Notes under the pieces: model-generated
Seen by the model: only the letters and a program-made list of their open reading frames with translations
Database searches by the model: none
What the model was told of the DNA's origin: nothing
Part shown: positions 24,491 to 32,668 of the stretch, in pieces
Position numbering within the stretch: position 1 is the first letter of the stretch
Layout of the letters: each line of letters opens with the position of its first letter
NCBI RefSeq assembly: GCF_003600155.1
Contig: NZ_QWLD01000049.1
Coordinates: forward strand, 1 to 43,146
Direction: 5' to 3'
Length of the DNA stretch: 43,146 nt
Source of the DNA: Nesterenkonia muleiensis
Lineage (GTDB): Bacteria > Actinomycetota > Actinomycetes > Actinomycetales > Micrococcaceae
Made by a program: the position numbers and the translations under genes

Positions 24491-26152
24491 ATGGCTCGCG
24501 CACCCTTTCTCTTTCCTGCACGCGACAAGACCGCCCGCGCCGCCCTAGCCGGGCTCCTGCCTGCAGCTCTGCTGCTGACCTCCTGCGCAGCAGGGGCAGC
24601 AGCAGGCGGCGACGGAGAGGTCCAGGAGGGAGGCGAGCTCGTCTACCTGGACGCGGAGCTCAGCAGCAACACCCAGCTGCAGTCTTCCGGTACCTGGCAG
24701 GACAGCGCCTACATCACCAACATCACCGACCGGCTGATCTACAAGAACCCCGAGACCGGTGAACTGGAGCCGTACCTCGCAGAGGAGTTCGACGTCAGCG
24801 ACGACGGACTGACCTACACTTTCACCATCGTCGAGGGCGTCACTCACAGCGACGGTACTCCCGTGGATGTGGAGAACGTCAAGCGCAACCTCGAATGGCA
24901 GCATGACGGTGACCCGGATCAGGGCATTCCGGCGAACAACTGGTTTCCTTCCATCGAATCCATCGAGACTGATGATTCTGCCCAGACCGTCATCGTCCAA
25001 CTCGAGGAGCCGTATGCGCCCTTCCTGGACGTGCTCTCCTTCTGGCGGACCTCTATTGTCGCGGATGCGACAATAGAGGCTCCCATCGAGGAGCAGCAGC
25101 AGCTGGCAGGCATCATCGGCAGCGGCCCCTTCTACGTGGAGTCGGAGACTTACGGCGAGGAGATCATCCTGGCCAAACGTGAGGGGTATGACTGGGCCCC
25201 GCCCAGTTCTCCGCACCAAGGTGAGGCGCTGCTCGACACCATCACCATCCTGCCCGTCACCGAGGACAGCGTCAGGCTTGGCTCGCTGCGTTCCGGAGAG
25301 GCAGACCTGATCCGTTACCTGCAGCCCAGCGAGGAGCAGGGTCTGATCGATGCTGGTATCGACATCGTCTCCGAACAGGGCAGCGGCAACGCGAATGTAT
25401 GGGACGTCCGGCAGTCCGCGCCCTTCATCGACGACGTCGATGTGCGCAGGGCGCTGCAGTCGGGCATCGACCGCGAGCAGATCATCGAGGACCTTTATAC
25501 CGACAGCTGGCGGCCCGCTAAGAGTGTGGTCACCGAGGACACTTTCGGCTTCGAGGACAAGTCGGACTCCCTCGTATACGACCCCGAGCGTTCCAATGAG
25601 CTGCTGGACGGTGCCGGCTTCGAGGAGTTCGACTCCGAGGGCTACCGGATTGACGAGAACGGTGAGCGGCTCAGCCTGCTGACCTACATCGATGTCTTCG
25701 ACGCTACTGCTGGGCCCCTGTTCCAGCTCATTCAGCTACAGCTGGCTGAGATCGGCGTTGAGCTGCGGATCGAAGAAACTGACTACTCCTCCTACTCCGA
25801 GGTCATCCAGGACCCGGAGATCGCCACGCGACGCAACGGATGGCCTGAGGCCGACCCATGGGTGCGTCAGACGGTGAACTACACCCTCGATGAAGCCAAC
25901 GCCCTCTTCCTTGAGGAGGACGACAGTGCCGCTCAGGAACTTGATGCGCTCTACCATCAGCAGCTCGTGCAGACCGACCCGGCGGAGCGGCAGGAGACCC
26001 TGGCCGATATCCAGGAGATTCTGGTAGATGAGGCCTTCCTGCTGCCGATCCTGGACGACTCTCAGGTCTTCGGCGTTCAGCCCCACGTGGAGGACCTCGC
26101 GTTCACCGCAGAGGCCCGGCCGTTCTTCTACTCCACATGGATCGACCACTGA
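24491..26152 (+). CDS. Peptide/nickel-type ABC transporter substrate-binding lipoprotein
   Basis: A 553-residue family 5 solute-binding lipoprotein. The signal ends in LLTSC (cysteine 32). The mature protein opens with LVYLDAELSSNTQLQSSGTW and has ITDRLIYKNPETGELEPYLA, the family's typical fold entry, then AEEFDVSDDGLTYTFTIVEG. Ligands of the family include peptides, glutathione, nickel chelates and other small organics. Downstream of two SAM-regulated oxygenases an organosulfur ligand is the best guess. AGGAG lies 10 bases before the ATG. A perfect 13-bp inverted repeat sits inside the gene. Confidence 0.9.
   Translation: MARAPFLFPARDKTARAALAGLLPAALLLTSCAAGAAAGGDGEVQEGGELVYLDAELSSNTQLQSSGTWQDSAYITNITDRLIYKNPETGELEPYLAEEFDVSDDGLTYTFTIVEGVTHSDGTPVDVENVKRNLEWQHDGDPDQGIPANNWFPSIESIETDDSAQTVIVQLEEPYAPFLDVLSFWRTSIVADATIEAPIEEQQQLAGIIGSGPFYVESETYGEEIILAKREGYDWAPPSSPHQGEALLDTITILPVTEDSVRLGSLRSGEADLIRYLQPSEEQGLIDAGIDIVSEQGSGNANVWDVRQSAPFIDDVDVRRALQSGIDREQIIEDLYTDSWRPAKSVVTEDTFGFEDKSDSLVYDPERSNELLDGAGFEEFDSEGYRIDENGERLSLLTYIDVFDATAGPLFQLIQLQLAEIGVELRIEETDYSSYSEVIQDPEIATRRNGWPEADPWVRQTVNYTLDEANALFLEEDDSAAQELDALYHQQLVQTDPAERQETLADIQEILVDEAFLLPILDDSQVFGVQPHVEDLAFTAEARPFFYSTWIDH
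25050..25079. repeat. Perfect 13-bp inverted repeat inside the binding-protein gene
   Basis: The arms CCTCTATTGTCGC (25050-25062) and GCGACAATAGAGG (25067-25079) flank a GGAT loop. It encodes the segment SIVADATIEA of the lipoprotein and is more AT-rich than its surroundings. It could form a strong hairpin in DNA or mRNA. Confidence 0.9.
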
Positions 26153-26167
26153 CGGAGCGGAGGACCC

Positions 26168-27217
26168 ATGAGCTACACCCCGCGCAGCATCATCAGCCGC
26201 ATTCTTCAAGGAGTTCTGGTCGTGGTGCTCACCTACGTGCTGGTGTGGTCTGTGCTGTTCCTGCTTCCTGGGAACCCGGTGCAGAGCAGAATCGACAATC
26301 CGCAGAACCCCATACCGGAGGACCAGGCAGAGTTCATTCTGGCCTACTACGGGTTGGACCGGCCCTGGTACGAGCAGTTCACCGTTGCCGTCGGACGGCT
26401 CTTCCAGGGGGATCTGGGCTACTCTCTGGGCAACGGGCACCGGGTGACTGACCTCATCGCCCAAGGGCTGGGAGAGACCGCGGCGCTGGCGGTGCTCGCG
26501 TTGCTGCTCACCGCAGTGTTCGCGTTCATCGTGGCGTTCACAGCAGTCTTCGCGCCCTGGCGGTCGTTGCGCACGTTCATCCGCAATCTGCCGGTCATCT
26601 CCCTGTCGACGCCGAACTTCCTGGTGGGACTGATCCTGCTGCAGATCTTCGCCTACAACCTCGGGTGGTTCTCCTCCATCCGGGACGAGGGTCTGAAGTC
26701 CCTGCTGCTGCCCGCGATCACGTTGGCCACAGGTGCCTGCGCCCCGGTGGCCCAAGTGCTGATCCAAGGCTTGGATCGGGCATCCGGCGAACCGTTCGTC
26801 AACGTGCTGCGCTCCAGCGGATACGCGCCTCAGAGCATCGTGTTCAAGCATGTGGCCAAGAACGGCTCCATACCTGCGGTGACACTGTTGGGACTGACCA
26901 TCGGAGAGCTGCTGACGGGTGCGGTCATCGTTGAAACAGTCTTCAACCGCACAGGTCTGGGCTTCGTGACCGAGCAGGCGGTGCGCTCTCAGGACGGGCC
27001 GGTCGTGCTCGGCGTGGTGATGCTGGTGGCCGTCATCTACACGGCGGTGAATTTGCTGACTGACCTTACCTATCCGTTGTTGGACCCTAGAACTAAGGAG
27101 GTTGCCGGGACCAAGAAGACTGGCCAGGGTGTCTCTGAGACTGATGACCCCAGGGCTAAGGAGCACGAGGCAGAACACGGTGATGCGGTGTCTGCAGAGA
27201 AAGGAAGCACACGATGA
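26168..27217 (+). CDS. Peptide/nickel-type ABC transporter permease, DppB-like
   Basis: A 349-residue permease with six spans. It begins with the usual N-terminal helix and LFLLPGNPVQSRI, then IPEDQAEFILAYYGLDRPWY and LGYSLGN, the typical DppB extracytoplasmic region. The EAA-type loop VLRSSGYAPQSIVFKHVAKN and GAVIVETVFNRTGLGFV are also present. The C-terminus is a charged tail of about 40 residues. Its stop overlaps the next permease by 4 bp. Together the two permeases form the channel for the upstream lipoprotein's ligand. Confidence 0.92.
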   Translation: MSYTPRSIISRILQGVLVVVLTYVLVWSVLFLLPGNPVQSRIDNPQNPIPEDQAEFILAYYGLDRPWYEQFTVAVGRLFQGDLGYSLGNGHRVTDLIAQGLGETAALAVLALLLTAVFAFIVAFTAVFAPWRSLRTFIRNLPVISLSTPNFLVGLILLQIFAYNLGWFSSIRDEGLKSLLLPAITLATGACAPVAQVLIQGLDRASGEPFVNVLRSSGYAPQSIVFKHVAKNGSIPAVTLLGLTIGELLTGAVIVETVFNRTGLGFVTEQAVRSQDGPVVLGVVMLVAVIYTAVNLLTDLTYPLLDPRTKEVAGTKKTGQGVSETDDPRAKEHEAEHGDAVSAEKGSTR

Positions 27218-28095
27218 GCGCTCAGATCGTGGATGGCGCAGGTCAGGCTGCTCAGCAGCGGCCAGACAGTCGGCTCAGACGCGGCAGGTTCCATCCCGAG
27301 CGCATCGCAGACGCAGCAGCAGTGTCCTTCTTGCTGCTGATCGGCGTCGCGATCCTGTTTCCCGGATTGCTGACCTCCTACAATCCGTATGAGGTGAGTG
27401 GGGCCGAGGTGTTGGCTCCCCCCGGCGCTGACGTCTGGTTCGGCACCGACTATCTGGGCCGTGATCTCTTCTCCCGGGTGGTGTACGGCACCCAGCAGAC
27501 CATTTTCGGTGCTTTCATCGCCGTCGTCGTCGGGCTTGGGGTGGGTGCCGCCCTGGGGCTTGGGGCGGCTTATCTCGGTGGCGCTGTGGACGCGGTGATC
27601 AGTCGCATAGTGGATGTGCTGCTGGCCATCCCGGGACTGCTGCTGGCCATGGTGGTGATCGTGGCACTGGGGTTCGGCACGGTCAACGCGGCGATTGCTG
27701 TCGGCATCGCTTCGGTCGCCACGTTCGCGCGGCTCATGCGTTCGGAGGTGCTCAGAGTGCGGAATCTGCCGTTCGTCGAAGCAGCACGGCACCTCGGGGT
27801 GCCTTCCGGACGGCTGATGCTTCACCATGTGCTGCCCAATTCTTACGGCCCCGTGCTGTCCATGACCGCCCTGCAGTTTGGCCTCTCCATTCTGTGGATC
27901 ACTGCGCTGAGTTTCCTGGGCTTCGGCGCTCCGCCGCCTCAGCCCGAATGGGGTCTGTTGGTGTCGGAAGGACGGGATTACCTGGCCTCGTCCTGGTGGA
28001 TGACCATTCTGCCCGGGTTGGTGATTGTGCTCACCGTGCTGTCCATCAGCCGGGTTTCCCAGATTCTGGCCACTCTCCGGAAGGACGTGTCATGA
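27214..28095 (+). CDS. Peptide/nickel-type ABC transporter permease, DppC-like
   Basis: A 293-residue DppC-type permease. It has PPGADVWFGTDYLGRDLFSR, the N-terminal family signature, followed by GTQQTIFGAFIAVVVGLGVG, the EAA loop VEAARHLGVPSGRLMLHHVL and SFLGFGAPPPQPEWGLLVSE. Five to six membrane spans are visible. It overlaps the ATPase start by 4 bp (ATGA), so the operon is tightly coupled. Confidence 0.93.
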   Translation: MSAQIVDGAGQAAQQRPDSRLRRGRFHPERIADAAAVSFLLLIGVAILFPGLLTSYNPYEVSGAEVLAPPGADVWFGTDYLGRDLFSRVVYGTQQTIFGAFIAVVVGLGVGAALGLGAAYLGGAVDAVISRIVDVLLAIPGLLLAMVVIVALGFGTVNAAIAVGIASVATFARLMRSEVLRVRNLPFVEAARHLGVPSGRLMLHHVLPNSYGPVLSMTALQFGLSILWITALSFLGFGAPPPQPEWGLLVSEGRDYLASSWWMTILPGLVIVLTVLSISRVSQILATLRKDVS

Positions 28096-29741
28096 CCTAC
28101 AGCCTCGAGTTCGACAGCGCCACGATCGGATACCGGCGCCGTGGAGTAGGTGTTACCGCAGTGGTGGAGGAAGCGTCGTTGACTGTTGACCAGGGTCAGA
28201 CCCTGGCCCTGGTCGGGCAGTCCGGCTCCGGCAAATCCTCCCTGGCCGCAGCCGCTGTCGGTCTGTTGGCGCGCAACGGCCAGGTCCTCGGCGGCGATAT
28301 TCGCCTGAACGGCGAGTCTGTGCTCGGCAAACGGGAGAAGGACTGGCGGAAGCTGCGTGGTGAGTTGCTGGGCTATATCCCGCAGGATCCGCTGAGCTCT
28401 CTGGACCCGGTGCAGAAGATTGGCTCACGGCTGATCAACGACATCCGGCTGCACCGCAGAGTGAGGAAGGCCGAGGCGCACCAGATCGCGGGGGAGCTCC
28501 TGGACCGTGTGGGGATCAGGGACCCTCAGGCGAAGCTGGCGAGCTACCCGCACGAGCTCTCCGGTGGTCAGCTGCAGAGAATTCTGATTGCGCTGGCGGT
28601 CTCGGGCAATCCGCGGCTGCTCATCGCCGATGAGCCGACCAGTGCGTTGGACGTGACCGTTCAGCGGACCATCCTGGAGCTGCTGGACGAGCTCAAGGAT
28701 GAGCTGGGACTCTCGGTGCTGCTGATCACCCACGACCTGGCACTAGCGACTGATCACAGCGATGACCTGGCGGTGATCAACAAGGGGAGGATCGTGGACT
28801 ATGGTCCGGTGGAAGGTCTGCTTGCGGCACCGGGGGATGAATACACCAAGCAGCTCTTCGAAGATGTCCCGGCACTCTCACCGGAGCGTTATGAGCAACG
28901 ACGACGGCGTCTCAGAGTGAAAGCGAGTGAGGGCTTGGATGCTGAGCTCGCAGACCTGACCTCGATCCCCGCAGTGGAGGTGAAGTCGCTGCGGAAGACA
29001 TTCCCCGGTGCGGGACCACCGGTGCTCGTGGATGTCGATCTCTCTGCACGCGCAGGTGACATCCATGCCTTGGTCGGAGAGTCGGGCTCGGGAAAGACCA
29101 CCCTGGCGCGGATTGTGGCTGGACTGACGTCCTTCGATTCCGGGACCGTGCGTCTGGGCGAAGAGGCTTTGGAGAATGAGCCGCCGTCGACGAACCCCAG
29201 GGCGCAGAGGCTTCAACTGGTCTATCAGAACCCGCTGGCCGCGTTGGACCCGCGGTTTACTGTCCGGCGGATCATTGAGGAGCCTCTGGTGATCCACCAG
29301 GAGCTGAGTGGCAGGGATCGAAGGGAGAAGATGCTGGCGGTGCTGGACCAGGTGGCGTTGGGCGAGGATCTCTTGAGACGTCGCCCGGCTGAGCTCTCGG
29401 GCGGTCAGCGTCAGCGTGTGGCGATCGCCCGGGCGCTGGTGAACGCGCCGGATGTGCTGGTGCTCGACGAACCGACCAGTGCACTGGATGTGACGGTGCA
29501 GAGGCAGATCGTGGATGTGCTGGTTGAGCTGCAGGAAGAAAGAGGGCTGACCTACCTTTTCATCTCTCATGACCTGAGCCTGGTCCGCCAGATCGCCGAT
29601 CGCGTCACTGTTCTGGAGCAGGGCAGGGTGGTGGAGGACGGCTCCGCTGATCAGCTGTTCGGCGCGCCGCAACACCCCTATACCCAGAAGCTCATCGAAG
29701 CTGTTCCTGGCCAGAAAGCCCGTACACTGGTCGCTGCGTAG
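28092..29741 (+). CDS. Fused double ABC ATPase (DppD-DppF-like)
   Basis: A 549-residue protein with two complete nucleotide-binding domains in one chain. The first has Walker A GQSGSGKSS (42-50), signature LSGGQLQR and Walker [14 protein letters not shown]; the second has GESGSGKTT (329-337), LSGGQRQR and [13 protein letters not shown]. Each is followed by a switch histidine (ITHDLA, FISHDLS). Such fusions replace the separate DppD and DppF subunits in many actinobacteria. The ATG at 28092 overlaps the permease stop; the longer frame to 27894 is a shadow of the permease. Last gene of the locus. Confidence 0.93.
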   Translation: MTYSLEFDSATIGYRRRGVGVTAVVEEASLTVDQGQTLALVGQSGSGKSSLAAAAVGLLARNGQVLGGDIRLNGESVLGKREKDWRKLRGELLGYIPQDPLSSLDPVQKIGSRLINDIRLHRRVRKAEAHQIAGELLDRVGIRDPQAKLASYPHELSGGQLQRILIALAVSGNPRLLIADEPTSALDVTVQRTILELLDELKDELGLSVLLITHDLALATDHSDDLAVINKGRIVDYGPVEGLLAAPGDEYTKQLFEDVPALSPERYEQRRRRLRVKASEGLDAELADLTSIPAVEVKSLRKTFPGAGPPVLVDVDLSARAGDIHALVGESGSGKTTLARIVAGLTSFDSGTVRLGEEALENEPPSTNPRAQRLQLVYQNPLAALDPRFTVRRIIEEPLVIHQELSGRDRREKMLAVLDQVALGEDLLRRRPAELSGGQRQRVAIARALVNAPDVLVLDEPTSALDVTVQRQIVDVLVELQEERGLTYLFISHDLSLVRQIADRVTVLEQGRVVEDGSADQLFGAPQHPYTQKLIEAVPGQKARTLVAA

Positions 29742-29911
29742 CCGTGGCGATTTCAGTCATGAGCGATTCCGTGGGTGTTCCTCGTCATATCAGGCACGTA
29801 CGTCAGTGGAGTGTGCTAGTCGCTTCGGTGTAAAAGGAAAGATTTCGACGACGTTTTTGTGCAGGTGGTATTGCTTGCTTCGAGCGGTCTCTGAATCCTC
29901 ATCTGGTTCTT

Positions 29912-30187
29912 GTGACCGAGACGGCACGAACGCGGACCAAGAGAAAAGAATACGGTATGTCTGTTCCTGGTGGCCCCGGATGCCAAGCAGGGGTCGGTTA
30001 TGGCTCTAGTCGGCAAGACCTCTCCCGCCGGGCGCAGTATGACGTGAGGAAACAGGCCCAGCTGGTCCAGCAGGATGCACTGAGTTCTTGGCACTTCGTT
30101 GAGCAGATCATCTCCTATGCTCTGGAGCGCAGTACGATGCCGAAGCAGCAGTGGACTGCCAGGACCGACGAGCTTCTCCGCCTCTAG
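29912..30187 (+). CDS. Hypothetical small protein next to IS remnant
   Basis: An open frame of 91 residues from a GTG at 29912, or 76 residues from an ATG at 29957. It is rich in glutamine, serine and arginine, has no membrane span and matches no family I know. Neither start has a convincing ribosome-binding site. The preceding gap (29742-29911) is less GC-rich than its neighbours and I see nothing else in it. Its TAG stop lies directly at the left end of the IS1182-type remnant, suggesting the element inserted at the stop. It may be real or chance. Confidence 0.3.
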   Translation: MTETARTRTKRKEYGMSVPGGPGCQAGVGYGSSRQDLSRRAQYDVRKQAQLVQQDALSSWHFVEQIISYALERSTMPKQQWTARTDELLRL

Positions 30188-31232
30188 GTGCGTGGGTCAG
30201 TAGCGGTTCAAACAGTCAACCAGGTTTGAATCGCTGGCCCCGGTGCTCGAGCGGCCTGATCTTGGGAGAAGTGCCCGTGTCCGGTAAATGGGCCCAGAGC
30301 AATCTGGAGACCCGGTCTGACTGGTTCCGGGCAGGTGCCCCCGGTGTTTCAATCGGTGGCTAAAGAGTTTGAACTAGTTTTGATAGGCAGCCAGAAGCTC
30401 CCATTTCCGGGAAGCTCTCTGTAGTCTGCGTAGGAGCCGCCGGCGGTCTTCGTGATCCTCGCGTCTGGGTCGTTGAAGTTCCGCTATGCCTTGCAGGCAG
30501 TCTCCACCTTATCGGCTGCGGTATTCCCGGCACCGGTGATGTCATCGTCAGCGTCGCTGCGTTTGCCCGGCCCGAAACTGGCGTCTTCGTCGGCATCGAC
30601 GCTGCGCGCCTCTGCCCTCAGGTCACTGATCTCATCGGCCAGCATCTTCTGCTTCTGGGTGAGTCGGGCGTAGGCCAGGGCCTTGTGCCTCGAGGCGTTG
30701 GCCCTTACCTTCGTCCCGTCCAGGGCGACGTAGCCCAGTGAACCATCCTCGCTGCACGAGAAAGCTCCAACGCCTGGAGGAATACGTTGGTCAACGTGGC
30801 CAGATGGCGTTCACGGAACCGGCAATGGACCGAAAATCCGGCCCCTGCTGAGTCGCCAGCTACCGGAATGCCACCACATCCGTACACGCCTTCTCCAGCT
30901 CTCTCGAAGACCTCACTCCCACAGCAGTACCCATAAAGTATGACCCGCAGCATCAGCTGCGGATCATACGGCGGCTGCGCCTTCGTCTTCGCATTGGCTC
31001 GTAGAACCGAAGAAGATCCATTCCGTTGTCCACCAACTCAGCGATGAACCGGGCCAAATGGTCCTGCGGCATCCTCTCATCCAGCGACGGCCTTGACCCG
31101 CTCCACCAGTGTTTCAGCAAACAGCTCCTCCCCAGAATCTGCACTCATACCCCAACTATCCCAACCAGAGTCATACCGCCGGGGTGATTCATCCGGTGTT
31201 TTAAACTACCCGCCGACTACTGACCCACGCAC
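30188..31232 (-). mobile_element. IS1182-family element remnant, internally deleted
   Basis: Perfect 16-bp inverted ends, GTGCGTGGGTCAGTAG at 30188-30203 and its complement at 31217-31232, bound a decayed transposase gene. Both sides carry TAG next to the ends (30185-30187 and 31234-31236), a likely 3-bp target duplication or part of a CTAG target. The element is about 1.05 kb, whereas intact members are well over 1.5 kb, so it has lost an internal part. It lies between the ends of two convergent frames. Confidence 0.85.
30361..31148 (-). pseudogene. IS1182-family transposase, multiply frameshifted
   Basis: Pieces of one transposase appear in order in changing minus-strand frames. They are MSADSGEELFAETLVERVKA from 31148, PQDHLARFIAELVDNGMDL, then AKTKAQPPYDPQLMLRVILY, then SSRELEKACTD and VVAFR with an in-frame stop. 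Next come RFRERHLATLTNVFLQAL and YVALDGTKVRANASRHKALA with a long charged helix. After a further stop codon at 30484 comes RNFNDPDARITKTAGGSY. At least four frame changes and two stops are needed, and the sequence after GGSY, including the last catalytic part, is missing. It is certainly inactive. Confidence 0.85.
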
Positions 31233-32252
31233 TTAGCCGCGACTGGAGGCACGGACGATCAGCTCTGGTGCTAGCCGCTGGGACTCCACAGGCTCGCCCG
31301 CCATCAAACGACACAGCGTCAGGAGGGACTCTCGCCCCATGGGGTGCATGGGTGACCGTATGGTTGTCAACGGTATGCCGACCGATTCCGCCAACGGGGT
31401 GTCGTTATAGCCGATGAGGGCCACATCTCCAGGGACACTGTATCCGTGGTCTTGGAGCACCCCCAGAGCACCGATGGCGGCGAAGTCGTTGGCGGCGAAG
31501 ACTGCATTGGTGCTGATTCCGTCCTCAAGGATCTCCGCCATGGCCTGGCGGCCCGCTGCCGTGTCGAAGCCACGGTAGACGATGCGCTCCGGGGGGACCT
31601 CGATCCCTGCTTCTCGAAGTCGGTCGATCAGTCCATGCGTCCTGTCCTGGGCGGTGGAGGCGAACTCCAGGCCGCCAAGAATGACAACATCGGTACGACC
31701 CTGTTCGATGAGATGTTCAGCCACCATTCGTCCGCCGGCATAGTCATCACATGTGATCGAGAGATGTCCCTCCTTGCGACGTGAGGTCAGCACGAAAGGG
31801 ACTCCTTGCTCCCGAAGTTCGTCGAGGAATGGGGCATCCAGGCGGGCATCACCAAATATGAGCCCGTCCACGCGCCGGTCCAGCATCACCTGAGTGCGTA
31901 AGCGCTGAAGTTCGACATCGTCGTGAGAGTTCATTACATAGGTGTTGATGCCGAGTTCCATCCCGGCCTCCTCGATACCCTCGTAGATGGTGGCGAGTAC
32001 AAAGTCCTGTAAGCGGGGGACGAGGACGCCCACGAGGTCTGAGCGGGAAGTCCGCAGGCTGGCCGCGTGCGGGTTGCGCTTGTAACCGAGCTCATTGGCC
32101 AGCTCGAGGATACGGCTCACAGTTTCTGGGGAAGCCCAGCGTCCACGCTGGTCCTGAGGAGCACTGAGCACTCGGGAGACGGTGGCGATACTGACCCCCG
32201 CCAGCTCCGCCAGTCCGCGCTGAGTGATAGTACGGCCGAGTCTCTGTGTCAT
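31233..32252 (-). CDS. LacI-family transcriptional regulator
   Basis: A 339-residue repressor. The N-terminal DNA-binding domain is at residues 9-60 (RGLAELAGVSIATVSRVLSA, then hinge region ELGYKRNPHAASLRTSRSDL). The rest is a periplasmic-binding-protein-like effector domain, ending VESQRLAPELIVRASSRG. The ATG at 32252 has AGGAGG six bases upstream; the frame's extension to 32414 covers the divergent promoter. It likely controls the divergent symporter/nitrilase operon and itself. The gene's stop lies at the right end of the IS1182 remnant; without the insertion the reading would still stop there, so the protein seems complete. Confidence 0.92.
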   Translation of the reverse strand: MTQRLGRTITQRGLAELAGVSIATVSRVLSAPQDQRGRWASPETVSRILELANELGYKRNPHAASLRTSRSDLVGVLVPRLQDFVLATIYEGIEEAGMELGINTYVMNSHDDVELQRLRTQVMLDRRVDGLIFGDARLDAPFLDELREQGVPFVLTSRRKEGHLSITCDDYAGGRMVAEHLIEQGRTDVVILGGLEFASTAQDRTHGLIDRLREAGIEVPPERIVYRGFDTAAGRQAMAEILEDGISTNAVFAANDFAAIGALGVLQDHGYSVPGDVALIGYNDTPLAESVGIPLTTIRSPMHPMGRESLLTLCRLMAGEPVESQRLAPELIVRASSRG

Positions 32253-32301
32253 GACAACCTCCTGGGCGCTCAGCTTAGCCTGATCGCAAGCTCTGTGGAC
32301 C

Positions 32302-32317
32302 GTAACAAACTGTTTAC
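32302..32317. promoter_or_regulatory. Possible second LacI-type operator
   Basis: GTAACAAACTGTTTAC is an imperfect palindrome with GTAA and TTAC ends, 22 bp from the better site and upstream of the lacI-like gene. It could serve for autoregulation or looping. Confidence 0.35.
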
Positions 32318-32339
32318 AAGACTCTACTAGGAAATCGAT

Positions 32340-32359
32340 TGACGTAAACGTTTGTGTCA
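32340..32359. promoter_or_regulatory. LacI-family operator
   Basis: TGACGTAAACGTTTGTGTCA has the perfect core AAACGTTT with flanking TGAC and GTCA, the pattern of LacI/GalR-type operators. It overlaps a -35-like TTGACG (32339-32344) of the promoter for the symporter operon, so the repressor would block transcription. Confidence 0.7.
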
Positions 32360-32401
32360 GGCAAGCTAGCTTGCGAGTCACTCCAGTAGAAAGGCCAACC
32401 T

Positions 32402-32668
32402 GTGCGAAAGACACACGCCACCATCATTGCCGTGTTCTTCGTTGCGTATGCCGCGACGTTCCTGCCGAACTTCGGCATTTTTAATTCACTCACCTGGATC
32501 GGGCCGCTTTCGTTGCCTATGGCCTGGGTGATCGGACTTAACGCCCTGAACACCGTCCTGGTGATCATTGTCTACCGCCGATATTTCAGACCCTATGCGG
32601 AGCGTATGGCCGCTGAGGAGACGGCCCTGGCCCAGACAGAGACTGATACGAAAGAGGGGATACGCTGA
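32402..32668 (+). CDS. Small membrane subunit paired with SSS symporter
   Basis: An 88-residue protein with two membrane helices (IIAVFFVAYAATFLPNFGIF and PMAWVIGLNALNTVLVIIVY) and a charged C-terminal tail. Small two-span proteins of this kind precede sodium:solute symporters in many bacteria. It begins with GTG and its TGA overlaps the symporter ATG (TGATG), a sign of coupled translation. Its role, perhaps assembly or stability of the transporter, is inference. Confidence 0.75.
   Translation: MRKTHATIIAVFFVAYAATFLPNFGIFNSLTWIGPLSLPMAWVIGLNALNTVLVIIVYRRYFRPYAERMAAEETALAQTETDTKEGIR

Noticed and set aside
25736-27178. A 480-residue minus-strand open frame opposite the importer genes
   Set aside because: It lies opposite the end of the binding-protein gene and the DppB-like permease gene, both with strong family motifs, and its sequence (His/Gln-rich, low complexity) has no similarity; it is a high-GC shadow.
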